A stretch of DNA of 64,000 bases from Lolium rigidum. Its lineage: Eukaryota; Streptophyta; Magnoliopsida; Poales; Poaceae. This document shows positions 63,902 through 64,000 of the stretch, one piece after another. Numbering within the stretch: the stretch's first letter is position 1; every line of letters begins with the position of its first letter. Both the position numbers and the translations under genes were made by a program. The notes below the pieces were generated by a model. That model had not been told where the DNA came from and made no database searches. It was given only the letters and a program-made list of their open reading frames with translations. The stretch spans positions 39,829,047-39,893,046 of the forward strand of contig NC_061510.1 of the NCBI RefSeq assembly GCF_022539505.1, written 5' to 3'.

Positions 63902-64000
63902 TTTAGCAGTAGTAAATAAAGCAAATTAGATAAAGTAAATGCAAGTAAATAATTTTTTTGTGTTTTTGATATAGAGAACAAGACAGTAAATAAAGTAAAG

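Larger units (their letters stand above)
60327..64000 (-). mobile_element. family A gypsy element copy 4: partial 3' LTR, long non-coding tail and gag-like ORF
   Basis: LTR part 60327-60622 (minus, ends at the TG at 60622), purine tract (GCATCCCCAAGC on plus, 60623-60634), then about 2.6 kb of non-coding internal DNA, then a gag-like ORF (63901-63221). No pol motif was found between gag and the purine tract. The 5' LTR lies beyond the window. This organisation suggests a non-autonomous family that keeps gag only. Confidence 0.75.

Noticed and set aside
1..64000. CRISPR arrays, bacterial operons, tRNA or rRNA genes
   Set aside because: No regularly spaced short repeats with unique spacers, no tRNA cloverleaf or rRNA core recognised; the content is plant nuclear DNA.

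Overview
The window is plant nuclear DNA, almost certainly from a large-genome pooid grass (wheat, barley, oat or ryegrass type). The evidence is nested LTR retrotransposons of grass-typical structure, short plant-type introns, a tau-class GST, an F-box/FBA gene, and a YTH-domain gene with GC-rich first exons. The exact species cannot be read from the sequence. Two runs of exactly 100 N (37828-37927 and 58216-58315) are scaffold gaps, both inside repeats.

Layout. 1-7536: nested retroelements. A minus-strand Ty3/gypsy element (family C, Tat/RIRE2-like, 5' LTR 3421-4588) is inserted in the 3' part of a plus-strand gypsy element (family A, 3' LTR 5153-6867), which itself sits in a LINE 3' end. 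7809-8592: an intact two-exon tau GST gene (minus). 9005-15750: a Ty1/copia-type element with perfect 5-bp target duplications and nearly identical LTRs but no usable ORF. It lies about 0.4 kb upstream of the GST start codon. 15.75-22.5 kb: mostly unassigned low-copy DNA with two coherent exons of an unidentified gene, a non-LTR insertion with a 16-bp target duplication, a snRNA-type USE/TATA pair and a PIF/Harbinger transposase remnant.

22.7-28.5 kb: a MITE, an intact F-box gene (23538-24755), then a mosaic of broken gene pieces. These are an SNF7/CHMP4 (ESCRT-III) fragment, a 388-bp MULE-type MITE with 9-bp target duplications, and a callose-synthase fragment with an internal inversion and a LINE insertion. 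29397-33251: a complete nine-exon YTH (m6A reader) gene on the minus strand; the predicted exons sum to exactly 750 codons. A tandem repeat of about 195 bp follows at 34.08-34.67 kb.

34.8-64 kb: nested retroelements again. They are a family A element (minus), a second family C LTR inserted in a Tat gypsy pol gene, an LTR-like non-coding element broken by an L1-type LINE (43625-47753), and a nearly complete Athila-type gypsy element (family B, 48391-58215). Family B has both LTRs, a tRNA-Asp primer site, an intact integrase, an extra ORF in the env position, and a reverse transcriptase lacking its catalytic core. At the right end there are LTR fragments, a Tat 3' end, and a family A element with a gag-like ORF followed only by non-coding DNA.

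The three genes judged functional (GST, F-box, YTH) have unrelated roles and show no sign of co-regulation. No clearly new system is proven. The most promising leads are the non-autonomous elements that kept intact ends, the active-site Cys of the GST, the snRNA-like promoter with no known RNA, and the gene-fragment mosaic at 25-28.5 kb.
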